A stretch of 64,000 nt of DNA from Wansuia hejianensis. Lineage in GTDB: Bacteria > Bacillota > Clostridia > Lachnospirales > Lachnospiraceae. The translations under genes and the position numbers were made by a program. The notes below the pieces were generated by a model. The model was not told the origin of the DNA. It was given only the letters and a program-made list of their open reading frames with translations, and did no database searches. The first letter of the stretch is position 1; each line of letters begins with the position of its first letter. The stretch spans positions 1,377,501-1,441,500 of the forward strand of contig NZ_CP060635.1 in the NCBI RefSeq assembly GCF_014337215.1, read 5' to 3'. This document shows positions 25,885-34,671 of the stretch, in pieces.

Positions 25885-26550
25885 ATGAGTACAATCATTG
25901 TTGCTTGTAAAACCCTGCAAAACGAACTGGCAGCCGCGATGTCTGCCTGCGGTTATTCCTGTGAGATCCGCTGGATCGAATCAGGGCTCCACAATTTTCC
26001 TAAAAAACTGCATAACACCCTGCAGGACCTCCTCGACCAATGTACAGATTGCGATACGGTCCTCCTCGCCATGGGTTTCTGCGGGAACTCAGTGGCCGGA
26101 ATCCAGACTCATGACTTCCAGCTTGTTATGCCCCGCATCGACGACTGCATCTCTCTGCTTCTCGGCTCAGTCAGCCGCCGCAAAGAGCAGTCAGCCACCG
26201 GCAGCACCTATTTTATGACCGAAGGCTGGCTGGAAGGCGAGCGGAATATCTGGAAGGAATACGAATACACGATCCACAAATACGGACCGGAGCTGGGGCA
26301 GGAAATCTTCGATACCATGTTTCAGAATTACCGGAACCTGGCGCTCATAGACACCGGATGCTTCGACATGAAGAAGGCAATTGCCGAGACACAGGAAATA
26401 GCCAGGAAGCTGGATCTTTCCTACATCCAGCTTCCCGGCACCATAGACTATCTGAAGGAACTGCTCTCAGGCCAATGGGACTCCGAAAGGTTTATCATCC
26501 TTCCTCCCCATTCCCGTCTGGAACAGTCACAGTGTACCTGTCCGGAATGA
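25885..26550 (+). CDS. DUF1638 domain protein
   Basis: A 221-residue protein of DUF1638, a family of unknown function found beside corrinoid methyltransferase genes in methanogens and acetogens. It starts 12 bases after gntR with AGAAGGAGAT upstream. It contains several cysteines (ACKTLQ, MGFCGNSV, DTGCFDM and a C-terminal CTC), which could bind metal. No membrane segment. A role in making or maintaining the methyl-transfer system is only suggested by position. Confidence 0.85.
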   Translation: MSTIIVACKTLQNELAAAMSACGYSCEIRWIESGLHNFPKKLHNTLQDLLDQCTDCDTVLLAMGFCGNSVAGIQTHDFQLVMPRIDDCISLLLGSVSRRKEQSATGSTYFMTEGWLEGERNIWKEYEYTIHKYGPELGQEIFDTMFQNYRNLALIDTGCFDMKKAIAETQEIARKLDLSYIQLPGTIDYLKELLSGQWDSERFIILPPHSRLEQSQCTCPE

Positions 26551-26578
26551 ACGGCTAATAAACTGAAAGGAGAAACCG

Positions 26579-27535
26579 ATGATCATCAGCGCCAGCCGCA
26601 GAACCGACATACCGTCTTACTATTCCGACTGGTTCTTTCACCGTCTGGAAGAGGGAAATGTTCTCGTGAGAAATCCTGTCAACCAGAAGCAGGTGGGGAA
26701 GGTCAGCCTGTCTCCCGGCGTGGTCGACGGAATTGTCTTCTGGACGAAAAACCCGGCGCCCATGCTGAACCGGTTAAAGGACCCCGTGCTGGAACCATAC
26801 AGCTATTATTTTCAGTTCACCCTTACCCCTTATGGAAAAGACGCAGAGCCCGGCCTTCCTTCCAAGAAATCTGTCCTGATTCCCGCTTTTCGGAAGCTTG
26901 CTTCTCTGCTCGGAAGAGAACGGGTGATCTGGCGGTATGACCCTGTCTTCTTCAGCGATACTTATACGCTGGAATACCATAGCCGCTGCTTCAGGTTTCT
27001 GGCCTCAGAACTGGAAGGCTGCATGGAGACCTGTACGGTGAGCTTTTTGGATTACTACAGCAATACTTTTACGGCCACCCGTCCGCTCCGGATTCATCCA
27101 TCTTCCGCCGGCCAGCAGCTGGAACTCCTGGAACGCTTCTCTGAGACAGCGGCGGCACACGGCTTCCGCCTGAATACCTGCGCTGAGGCCCTTGACAGTG
27201 AATTTCTCGGAATCCCTCACGGCTGCTGCATTGACAAATCTCTCTTAGAGAGGATCGGCGGCTGCCGCCTGTCTGTCGGCCGGGATACCGGCCAGCGCCC
27301 GGAATGCGGCTGTGCGTCAAGCATTGATATTGGAGCTTACAACAGCTGCCGGAATGGTTGCCTCTATTGCTACGCCAACCACAGCCCCGCGGCGCTGCGG
27401 AGAAATTATCAATCCCACGATCCCCGCTCTCCTCTGCTGTACGGGAGCACCCAGCCTGGCGATATCATCAGGGAAAGAAAAGCCGTTTCTTTCAGAGAAG
27501 ACCAATTGACAATTTTTGACCTTTCCGGAAAATAA
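26579..27535 (+). CDS. DUF1848 family protein with C-terminal cysteine cluster
   Basis: 318 residues, DUF1848 family. Starts IISASRRTDIPSYYSDWFF (typical N-terminus) and ends with a cysteine motif CRNGCLYCYANHSP preceded by CGCASSIDIG. The spacing CxxxCxxC resembles a radical-SAM or [4Fe-4S] site placed at the C-terminus. Function unknown. GAAAGGAG lies upstream. Last gene of the plus-strand operon; its stop merges with the left arm of the split terminator. Confidence 0.85.
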   Translation: MIISASRRTDIPSYYSDWFFHRLEEGNVLVRNPVNQKQVGKVSLSPGVVDGIVFWTKNPAPMLNRLKDPVLEPYSYYFQFTLTPYGKDAEPGLPSKKSVLIPAFRKLASLLGRERVIWRYDPVFFSDTYTLEYHSRCFRFLASELEGCMETCTVSFLDYYSNTFTATRPLRIHPSSAGQQLELLERFSETAAAHGFRLNTCAEALDSEFLGIPHGCCIDKSLLERIGGCRLSVGRDTGQRPECGCASSIDIGAYNSCRNGCLYCYANHSPAALRRNYQSHDPRSPLLYGSTQPGDIIRERKAVSFREDQLTIFDLSGK

Positions 27536-27612
27536 AGGAGCTGCCGGTAATTGAACTGCACCCCATTTGTTAGACAGTATGTTATACTGAATAACAAGTG
27601 GGGTGTTTAATT

Positions 27613-27960
27613 ATGCCAAAAGGGGTACCGAACAAAAAATACACACCAGAATTCAAGAAGCTGGTAGTGGAAACCATGCAAGAAGAGCATCTTGGCTATT
27701 GTGAAACAGCGGAAAGATTTGGAGTTCGCCACAAGCGCGTGCAGGACTGGGAACGAATCTATCTGTCAGAAGGGCCGGATGGCTTTGCAATCGAACGCCG
27801 GGGCCGAGGTAGCACCGGTCGTCCGAGAAAGCTGCCGAAAGAGGTAGAAGAGGATCTGCTGGCAGAAGTTCAACGGTTGCGGGCGGAGAATGAATACTTA
27901 AAAAACTTGCAAGCCTTGGTTTTGGAAGACGAGCGACGCCAGCGCAGAAAACGCAGGTAG
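27613..27960 (+). CDS. IS3-family transposase OrfA (HTH protein)
   Basis: About 115 residues from the ATG at 27613. It has the InsE/helix-turn-helix pattern (YTPEFKKLVVETMQEEHLGYCETAERFGVRHKRVQDWERIYLSEG) and a C-terminal leucine-rich coiled coil (EEDLLAEVQRLRAENEYLKNLQALV). Binds the IS ends. It ends in a Lys/Arg-rich tail at AGAAAACGC, where the AAAA (27948-27951) would permit a -1 slip into orfB. Confidence 0.87.
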   Translation: MPKGVPNKKYTPEFKKLVVETMQEEHLGYCETAERFGVRHKRVQDWERIYLSEGPDGFAIERRGRGSTGRPRKLPKEVEEDLLAEVQRLRAENEYLKNLQALVLEDERRQRRKRR

Positions 27961-28691
27961 TTCAAAAGCTGAGGCAAAGACACGCTCTGGATCTCCTTCT
28001 TTCAATCGCTCAACTTCCCCGTGCAACTTTCTACTATCATCTAAAGCGGATAAGCTGCGCAGACAAATACGAAGTGGCTAAAACGGAAATTGCAGCTATC
28101 TATCACGAAAACAAAGGGCGGTATGGTTACCGCCGTATTACCACAGCGCTGCACAACAGAGGGATTCATCTGAACCACAAGACAGTACAGCGTCTTATGA
28201 AGCAGCTGGGATTGGTTTGCCGTGTCAGAATCAAGAAATATCGCTCTTACAAGGGTGAAGTAGGGAAAATTGCACCGAATCTGCTCAAGCGGAATTTTTA
28301 TGCGGAAAAACCAAACCAGAAATGGGTGACCGATGTGACAGAGTTCAGCCTATTTGGCCAGAAGCTCTATCTTTCTCCAATCCTGGATCTGCACAACGGG
28401 TACTTGGTGAGCTATGCAATCTCTGACCGACCGATTCTGAGTATGGTCACTACCATGCTGGATAAGGCTTTTGAAACAATACCGGACGGAACAGGGCTGA
28501 TCCTTCATTCCGACCAAGGTTGGCAATACCAACATAAACAGTACCAGCGTATGCTTCGTGAGAAAGGCATTCGACAGAGTATGAGCCGCAAAGGCAACTG
28601 TCTGGACTACTACAACAACCGCCGCATCAAGGCAAAGCTAAAGGGCTTGCCGCCTGCTCTTCACAGACAACAAGCCCTTTCGGCTGCTTGA
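27948..28691 (+). pseudogene. IS3-family transposase OrfB with deleted catalytic region
   Basis: Frame -1 to orfA, open from the overlap through 28691. It contains the HTH_21 part (IAAIYHENKGRYGYRRITTALHNRGI) and rve catalytic core with the first Asp (WVTDVTEF) and second Asp (ILHSDQGWQY). After SRKGNCLD the frame jumps straight to YYNNRRIKAKLKGLPPALH. The roughly 40 residues that in relatives hold the third catalytic residue (Glu in the NA..E.FF motif) are missing in frame. An ordinary orfB start at 28074 (GTG) would be too short. Confidence 0.85.
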
Positions 28692-28762
28692 ACAAATTTT
28701 GTTTTCAAATATTGTCTAACTTTTTGGGGTCACTTCAAATCCGCAGCTCCTTCATCAGATCT

Positions 28763-29758
28763 TCATTTTTTCATCTGTTCTTCATTGTACCTGTTCACTT
28801 CATCCATAATACATTCCAGCACGCCCGGGAAAATAGATTCCGGAAGCCCATAGGTGATGCAGGGAATAAACGCGCCGTAGGGTTCTCCCTCAGCGATGGC
28901 TCTTCTCACTTCCGCCCGCACCTCTTCTTCCTGCCAGTCCTCTCTGTCGATGATCGAGTCAATGCCTCCCATGCAGATCAGTTTTCCCTTCACCCTTTCC
29001 TGAATCGATTTAAAATTATTGGTTCTGAGCGCTCCCTGCCAGGTGGTGATATGCATATCCACGAAATCCTCAACCAGCGGCTCACAATAGCTGTCCGCGT
29101 GCAGGATCACCTGTACCCCTCTGGACGTAATATATCCGAACAGCTTCTCATAACGCGGCTTGAAGAATTCATCAAATACTTCCTTGCTAAAGAAAAGCTT
29201 ATCCTTCGCGCCCAGATCATCATGAAACAGAATCGCATCAAGGTCCAGATGATCCATCAGTTCCTTTGCATACTCCATTTTCCAGTCCAGCAGCGCATCC
29301 AGCAATTCCCCCGTAGCTTCCGGCTCCATCAGAAAATTCATTAGTGTATCTTCAAATCCCATGAGGAAATGGCTGGATTCAAATAATCCGGTGACCATCA
29401 GACCCGTTGCCAGCTTTTCTTTACGATTAACCGCAGCGCATGCCTCCTGAGCTGCCTTCCAGGCCTCATCCGGAAATTGCAGATCCTGTTTGATAAAATC
29501 CTTCCGCCATTCCGTTACATCTTTTATAACCTTTGTCTCATCTGTCACATAGGGCATCCCCGCATGCTCACCCTTTTTCCACCGGATCGTCACCCCAAAA
29601 GGATTTTTAGTATCCTGCCCTTCGATATAACAGCTGAAATAATATTTATTTAGCAGCGGCTCATTAATAACGAATTCAAAAGGTTCGTACCCATTGACAA
29701 GACGTTCCGGCTTTCCGCCTTTTACCAGTTCCATGTAATTCTCTCTTGCAGTCAGCAT
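28763..29758 (-). CDS. Uroporphyrinogen-decarboxylase-type methyltransferase (MtaA/CmuA-like)
   Basis: 331 residues of the UroD/COG0407 TIM-barrel family. Members outside heme synthesis include MtbA/MtaA and CmuA, which move methyl groups to or from corrinoids with a zinc site of His/Cys ligands. Here HADSYCEPLV and IPCITYG could provide them. True HemE is unlikely because the N-terminal motif (RQAGRYLPE) is absent. AGGAGG lies seven bases before the ATG. Transcribed from its own promoter at 29831-29860. Possibly a substrate-specific methyltransferase for the second corrinoid protein. Confidence 0.8.
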   Translation of the reverse strand: MLTARENYMELVKGGKPERLVNGYEPFEFVINEPLLNKYYFSCYIEGQDTKNPFGVTIRWKKGEHAGMPYVTDETKVIKDVTEWRKDFIKQDLQFPDEAWKAAQEACAAVNRKEKLATGLMVTGLFESSHFLMGFEDTLMNFLMEPEATGELLDALLDWKMEYAKELMDHLDLDAILFHDDLGAKDKLFFSKEVFDEFFKPRYEKLFGYITSRGVQVILHADSYCEPLVEDFVDMHITTWQGALRTNNFKSIQERVKGKLICMGGIDSIIDREDWQEEEVRAEVRRAIAEGEPYGAFIPCITYGLPESIFPGVLECIMDEVNRYNEEQMKK

Positions 29759-29830
29759 AATTAGTCCTCCTAAAATCTAATTCGCACTGTTCCCAACGGA
29801 TTCCCGCTCTGGGAATCTCTGATAGGTTGC

Positions 29831-29860
29831 ATTATAATATAGGAGCATATTTTCTGTAAA
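29831..29860 (-). promoter_or_regulatory. Promoter of the UroD-type methyltransferase gene
   Basis: Minus strand: -35 TTTACA (29860-29855), 18-base spacer, -10 TATAAT (29836-29831), about 70 bases before the start codon. It lies between the PucR-type regulator and the UroD gene. Confidence 0.6.
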
Positions 29861-29895
29861 TTCTGCAAATAGATGAAGTTACGGAACTGTACATA

Positions 29896-31431
29896 CTACA
29901 TTTTATAGCATTCCGTTACCAGTTTCAGGATTTCAAAAGAAATCATCAGGTGCAGACAGGTTTCATAATTATCAAAATCTATTCCTGTCAGCTGCCTGAT
30001 CCGGTCCAGACGGACAAGAAGAGTTGTCCTGTGTACTTCCAAAAGTTCGGCCGTATGTGTGATGCTGTGCCGTTCCCTCAGGAACACTCTGAGACTCTCC
30101 AGCAGATGGGTTTCATTTTTACTGTCATAATCCTGCAGAACGGTTATCGCCGGATGGCAGACCTGCTCTGCCTGCAGCTCTCTGGTACATTGTTCCATCA
30201 GATAGGGCAGCACATATTTTGGAAAGGAATAATACCATTTTGTGCTGTCCGTGCGTTCCCCGATCAGCAGCACCCGTTCAGCCTCCACACAGTATCTGTG
30301 CAGACGGCTGAAATCGTCAAATACATTGCTGATTCCCGCTTTGCACAGGGTCTCCCGCAAAAAATACGGCAGATTTTCTTCATACACACTGGCACTGTTC
30401 TCAGACCTGCTCAGATTCCTGATGCATATAAACCGGTCTTTCTCTTCTACCACATAGCAGTCATGAAACAGCTTCCGTATCTGTGCTTTATAATAGGCCA
30501 TGCCAACGCCGCCGCTGACTCCTTCCTGAAACTGGAAGAGAATCACCTGGTAATGATGGCTGATCTCCCAGTGATACCGGCTCAGCACACGGCGGATATC
30601 CCCTGCATTCACCTTCACACCTTGCAGCAGCCCGCAAATCATCTCGTACATCTCTCTCCCACTCTGAAGATATTGCCCCTGCCCGAAGTAATCCTCATAT
30701 ACATCAGAGACACATTCCCCAAAATCCTGTATCAGCCTTCTCACTCCATGGGCTTTCTCGTGGTTTTCCGTACTGGCCAGCAGCCTCGCCTGATACTGCC
30801 CGTCGCTTTTAAAATTATAGCAGTAATACCAGTCTTGATAAGTATTATAATACAGAAAAACATCATCATATTTAGCCGCTTCTTGAAAATCCTCATCAGC
30901 CACCAGCTCGTTCACCATCCCAAGCGTTACCATTCCCTGGCCGTCTACCCAGGAATTAAACTCCTCAAAACGGGAGGAACTTCCCACAATCCTCATGGAC
31001 TGAGTCGCTATGCAGCCCGTCAGCTTATAGACTTCATCCAGCGTATCCAACAACTCGCTCAGGCTTTCCTTCTTACGTATCTGAGTACCCAACCGGATAT
31101 ACCATTGATAATACCTGTTAAAAACCTGCTGTACATATCCCATAATCTCATGCACCCCAATGCTGCCTGACATGCAGATCCAGTACAACTCCTGTCCCTC
31201 CAGCTCCTCTTCATCCAGCCATCCTGCACAGAGTATAAATTTTCTTCTCCAGATGGTCAGATCCCGCAAAAGCCTCTCCTTCTCAACAATATACAGTACC
31301 CGGTTCTGGGGCAGCCCCTTTTCCCACAGCTCATAAGAGTCTATTTCAAAATCCTGATCCACTTCAATGTTGGTACGAATTGTAGTATCCAAAGAAAGTG
31401 AATATATAACAATACCAGCCGTAATATTCAT
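29896..31431 (-). CDS. PucR-family transcriptional regulator (CdaR-like)
   Basis: 511 residues with the C-terminal PucR helix-turn-helix (LLESLRVFLRERHSITHTAELLEVHRTTLLVRLDRIRQLTGIDFDNYE, about 450-500) preceded by a GGDEF-like central region typical of CdaR proteins. The N-terminal half has no domain I recognise and may bind the effector. Start at ATG 31431, since GGAGG lies 5 bases upstream and the earlier ATG overlaps it. Divides the UroD gene from the ABC operon; likely regulates the UroD gene next door, which is inference. Confidence 0.82.
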   Translation of the reverse strand: MNITAGIVIYSLSLDTTIRTNIEVDQDFEIDSYELWEKGLPQNRVLYIVEKERLLRDLTIWRRKFILCAGWLDEEELEGQELYWICMSGSIGVHEIMGYVQQVFNRYYQWYIRLGTQIRKKESLSELLDTLDEVYKLTGCIATQSMRIVGSSSRFEEFNSWVDGQGMVTLGMVNELVADEDFQEAAKYDDVFLYYNTYQDWYYCYNFKSDGQYQARLLASTENHEKAHGVRRLIQDFGECVSDVYEDYFGQGQYLQSGREMYEMICGLLQGVKVNAGDIRRVLSRYHWEISHHYQVILFQFQEGVSGGVGMAYYKAQIRKLFHDCYVVEEKDRFICIRNLSRSENSASVYEENLPYFLRETLCKAGISNVFDDFSRLHRYCVEAERVLLIGERTDSTKWYYSFPKYVLPYLMEQCTRELQAEQVCHPAITVLQDYDSKNETHLLESLRVFLRERHSITHTAELLEVHRTTLLVRLDRIRQLTGIDFDNYETCLHLMISFEILKLVTECYKM

Positions 31432-31518
31432 AGATTCCTCCATCTGACATTCAGATTATTCCTACTATTTATAGTACCACATAGCGTCGTATATTTCCAT
31501 ACTCGCCAATCTCACGAA

Positions 31519-31553
31519 CAAAAAAAGTGCGACATGAAAAATCATGTCACACT
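31519..31553 (-). terminator. Terminator of the TrpXYZ-like ABC operon
   Basis: Minus strand: 12-bp stem (AGTGTGACATGA / TCATGTCGCACT, one G-T pair) with a short T-rich loop and a seven-T tail, about 40 bases past the ATPase stop. Confidence 0.85.
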
Positions 31554-31592
31554 CTTTGATATATGGCTTGTTGTTCCTTCGTTCGTTAATGT

Positions 31593-32387
31593 TCAATTCA
31601 GCATCATTCTGTCATTGGCGAATTCTTCACCGGCCGCCTGCTCGAATTTCTCCAGCAGCTGGGAGACTTCCAAATTCTTTTTTTCTTCGCCCGCCACATC
31701 ATAGATCACTCTTCCGTCATGCATCATGATCAGGCGGTTGCCCATCCGGATGGCATCCTTCATATTGTGGGTGATCATCAGCGTAGTCAGATGGTTTTCC
31801 GCGACAATCTTCTCCGTCAGCTCCAGCACCTTGGCCGCTGTCTTGGGGTCAAGTGCCGCTGTATGTTCATCCAGGAGAAGCAGTTCCGGCTTCCGTAGCG
31901 TCGCCATTAGGAGTGTCAGTGCCTGACGCTGTCCGCCTGAGAGAAGGCCGACCTTACTGGTCATCCGGCTTTCCAGTCCCAGTCCCAGTGTTCTCAGTGA
32001 TTCCTGGTATTTCACCTTCTCATCCTTCGTGATCGCCCATTTCATCCCGCGCTTCAAGCCCCTGCGGTATGCCAGGGCCAGATTTTCTTCTATCTCCATG
32101 TCTGCTGCTGTTCCCATCATGGGATCCTGAAACACACGGCCCAGGAATCTGGCCCGTTTATGTTCCGGCCAACGGGAAATATTCTCGCCGTTTAGAATGA
32201 TTTTCCCCTTATCAATGGGATATACACCACAGATCATATTCAGCATGGTGGATTTACCGGCGCCGTTGCCCCCGATGACGGTAACAAAATCACCATCCTT
32301 CAGAGTCAGATTCAGCCCGCACAAGGCTTTCTTTTCATTGACAGTACCTTTATTGAAGGTCTTTTCAACATTTGTCAGCATCAACAT
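31593..32387 (-). CDS. ABC transporter ATPase (TrpXYZ-like)
   Basis: A 264-residue ATPase with Walker A GGNGAGKSTM, signature LLSGGQRQAL, Walker B LLLLDEHTAALD and H-loop MITHNMKD. Works with the permease and PF04392-type binding protein upstream; the start ATG overlaps the permease TGA. Transporters of this make-up (TrpXYZ) take up tryptophan, tyrosine or related compounds; the ligand here is unknown. Confidence 0.87.
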   Translation of the reverse strand: MLMLTNVEKTFNKGTVNEKKALCGLNLTLKDGDFVTVIGGNGAGKSTMLNMICGVYPIDKGKIILNGENISRWPEHKRARFLGRVFQDPMMGTAADMEIEENLALAYRRGLKRGMKWAITKDEKVKYQESLRTLGLGLESRMTSKVGLLSGGQRQALTLLMATLRKPELLLLDEHTAALDPKTAAKVLELTEKIVAENHLTTLMITHNMKDAIRMGNRLIMMHDGRVIYDVAGEEKKNLEVSQLLEKFEQAAGEEFANDRMMLN

Positions 32388-33313
32388 CAGCGTTCTCCCC
32401 CTTCTGTATAGGCACGTTTAATCTTCCATTTCTCCAGGAGCACCGGTATTGCCAAGAATACTGCCACAACGATCGCAGAAATCAGCTTCAGGTCATTGGC
32501 ATTCAGCCCAAGCCACAGCACCACCTGCAGCACCAGATAATAGATCACGGCTCCCAGGGCAACTGCCAGAAGCCTAGTGGCAAAGTTCTTGCAGATCTTC
32601 CCGAATACCACCTGTCCGATGATAACAGCGGCCAGTCCGATTACAATAGCACCACGCCCGGCCTGTACGTCGGCAAATCCCTGGTATTGGGCATAAAGTC
32701 CGCTGGCCAGAGCGACAATTCCGTTGGAAAGCATTAGACCCAGTATTTTACAGAAATTAATATTAATACCCTGGGCACAGGACATTCTGGGATTGGCTCC
32801 TGTGGCCCGGATAGAGCATCCCAGCTCCGTACCAAAGAACCAATAAAGCACTCCGATCAGCAGTATAATGATGAGAGCCGCCACCACCAGCGTATTTTTA
32901 TAAAAGGGCACTCCTTTGATATAGCGGAGAGAGACCAGCAGATCATATTTATCCACGCTGATCGCCATGTTCGACGCGTTGCCCAGAATCCGCAGATTAA
33001 TCGAATACAAGCCCAACTGGGTCAAAATTCCCGCCAGGATCGCCGGAATTCCCATGGCTGTGTGCAGAATCCCCGTCACGAATCCGGCCAGCATTCCCGC
33101 CGCAAAGGCACACAGCAGCGATACGCCCACCGAATGCCCGTTTACCATCATAACGATACAGACGGCCCCTCCGGTCGCCATCGTACCGTCCACGGTCAGA
33201 TCCGCAAGATCCAGGATCTTATAAGTAATATACACGCCGATTGCCATAATGCCCCAGATCAGTCCCTGCGCGCAGGCACCGGGCAGAGCATTTAAAAGAT
33301 TTACTATCTCCAC
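32387..33313 (-). CDS. ABC transporter permease (TrpY-like)
   Basis: About 308 residues with eight or so helices (BPD_transp_2 family; LDLADLTVDGTMATGGAV and RATGANPRMSCAQGININFCKILGLMLSNG). I choose the GTG at 33313, seven bases after GGGAGG, over an upstream ATG (33391) that has no site. It lies about 100 bases after the binding-protein gene. Confidence 0.83.
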   Translation of the reverse strand: MEIVNLLNALPGACAQGLIWGIMAIGVYITYKILDLADLTVDGTMATGGAVCIVMMVNGHSVGVSLLCAFAAGMLAGFVTGILHTAMGIPAILAGILTQLGLYSINLRILGNASNMAISVDKYDLLVSLRYIKGVPFYKNTLVVAALIIILLIGVLYWFFGTELGCSIRATGANPRMSCAQGININFCKILGLMLSNGIVALASGLYAQYQGFADVQAGRGAIVIGLAAVIIGQVVFGKICKNFATRLLAVALGAVIYYLVLQVVLWLGLNANDLKLISAIVVAVFLAIPVLLEKWKIKRAYTEGGER

Positions 33314-33413
33314 AACATTTCCTCCCTTGTACGCCAGCAAAGGCTGCTGCATCTGTTCCAATGCAGCAGCCCCAACCGGCAGTTCTGTCAAATCATACTG
33401 CCGACAGCATTTA

Positions 33414-34490
33414 TTAACCTTCTATCGCTTCGTAATCATCCGGAACGGTGATATTCAGTTCTTCACATCTGGCCGGAACATATTTTTTCGTCACGTTCGG
33501 CGCGGATTCGATGGGCATTTTGGATATATCTTCGCCATCCTGCAGAATCTGTACCGCCATCTCTCCAGCCTTGTAGCCGATGTCATAGTAGCTGATGGAC
33601 AGAGTCGCAACGCCGCAGCCAGAACAGATACCTTCTTCGCCCGCAATGATCGGAATTCCAGCAGGCAGGCAGACGTTGTTAATTACTTCCGTATTGGAAG
33701 CAGATGTATTGTCAGTCGGGACATAGAGCACATCACATTCAGATGTGGCGCTGGTCGTTACGGCTGCGATATCGTTAGAATCCGCAAAGGTATAATCCTT
33801 ACACGTATAGCCGTATTCTTCAAGATATGTGCGGATCGTATCGGCCTGGTATTTGGAGTTCGCCTCTGCCGAACAATACAGGATTCCCACATTCTTGGCA
33901 TCCGGAAACAGCTCGTTCAGCATGGTCGCCTGATCCTTCAGCGGAGCCAGATCGCAGGTTCCGGAAATATTAGTTCCGGTCACGCCGGTCCAGTCATCGA
34001 TATCCAACGCGGTCGCATAATCAGTGATGGAGGTCCCCAGGATCGGGATCTCGCTCGTCGCCGCTTGTGCTGCCTGAAGAGACGCTGTCGCGTTGGCCAG
34101 AATCAGATCCACATCCGAGGATACGAACTGGTTCATGATCGTCGCGCAGGTCGCTGAATCTCCTGACGCATTTTGTTCGTCAAATTTCACATTGTCCTTG
34201 CCGAGCTTTTCCACCAGAGCATCCTTAAATCCCTGAGTGGCTGCGTCAAGGGCTTCATGCTGCACTAACTGGCAGATGCCGATATTATATACGGTACCGT
34301 CGCCCGTCTGTTTTTCTTCCGAACTGCCGGAGCTGCTGGTTCCTGTGCTTCCGGAGCTCTCCGACTTGGATTCCGTCTTGGACTCTTCCTTCGATGAGCC
34401 GGAAGAAGCGCTTCCTGCTCCGTCAGACCCACAGGCTGCCATCGATGCCGCAAGCATCAACACTGTCACAAAAGCTATTGCCTTTTTCAT
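33414..34490 (-). CDS. ABC transporter substrate-binding lipoprotein (PF04392/TrpX-like)
   Basis: 358 residues. Signal peptide with lipobox ASMAAC (Cys20), a Ser/Lys-rich linker (residues 25-60) and a two-lobed binding domain beginning VYNIGICQLVQHEALDAATQGFKDAL, diagnostic of the PF04392 (TrpX) family. Its ligand in relatives is an aromatic amino acid. First gene of the operon, transcribed from a TTGACA/TACAAT promoter. Confidence 0.88.
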   Translation of the reverse strand: MKKAIAFVTVLMLAASMAACGSDGAGSASSGSSKEESKTESKSESSGSTGTSSSGSSEEKQTGDGTVYNIGICQLVQHEALDAATQGFKDALVEKLGKDNVKFDEQNASGDSATCATIMNQFVSSDVDLILANATASLQAAQAATSEIPILGTSITDYATALDIDDWTGVTGTNISGTCDLAPLKDQATMLNELFPDAKNVGILYCSAEANSKYQADTIRTYLEEYGYTCKDYTFADSNDIAAVTTSATSECDVLYVPTDNTSASNTEVINNVCLPAGIPIIAGEEGICSGCGVATLSISYYDIGYKAGEMAVQILQDGEDISKMPIESAPNVTKKYVPARCEELNITVPDDYEAIEG

Positions 34491-34577
34491 AATGATTCCC
34501 TCTCTTTTCCTTCCAGTATTACGATTAAGCGGAGCGGCACTTTAGTGCTTTAAACCGTCATCTCACTCAATGCTAAA

Positions 34578-34606
34578 ATTGTATCTCATATTACACCTTT
34601 TGTCAA
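34578..34606 (-). promoter_or_regulatory. Strong promoter of the TrpX-like operon
   Basis: Minus strand: -35 TTGACA (34606-34601), 17-base spacer, -10 TACAAT (34583-34578). The leader that follows holds a hairpin (AAAGCACTAAAGTGC and neighbours, about 34534-34555) that could be regulatory. No T-box pattern was recognised. Confidence 0.72.
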
Positions 34607-34671
34607 ATCTTATTTGGTCTAATTTAGTCTTTGCCGCCGCTTTTAAAGCATTCAGAGATAAAAAGGCAATT

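Larger units (their letters stand above)
27552..28737 (+). mobile_element. IS3-family insertion sequence, internally deleted
   Basis: About 1186 bp. Imperfect terminal inverted repeats (TGAACTG...ACCCC...GTTAGACAGTAT at left, complement of ATTGTCTAAC...GGGGTCACTTCA at right) and a 3-bp target duplication AAT on both sides (27549-27551, 28738-28740). Carries orfA and an orfB in the -1 frame. The orfB lacks the third catalytic acidic residue, so this copy is probably dead unless served in trans. Confidence 0.9.
27535..28752. terminator. Terminator hairpin split by the IS element
   Basis: Left arm AAGGAGCTGC (27535-27544) and right arm GCAGCTCCTT (28743-28752) are exact complements. With the IS and one 3-bp target copy removed, they would sit about 9 bases apart, between convergent genes DUF1848 and UroD. 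Confidence 0.7.

Noticed and set aside
34491..34577. T-box leader for the TrpX-like operon
   Set aside because: Only a simple hairpin is seen; the T-box consensus was not found.
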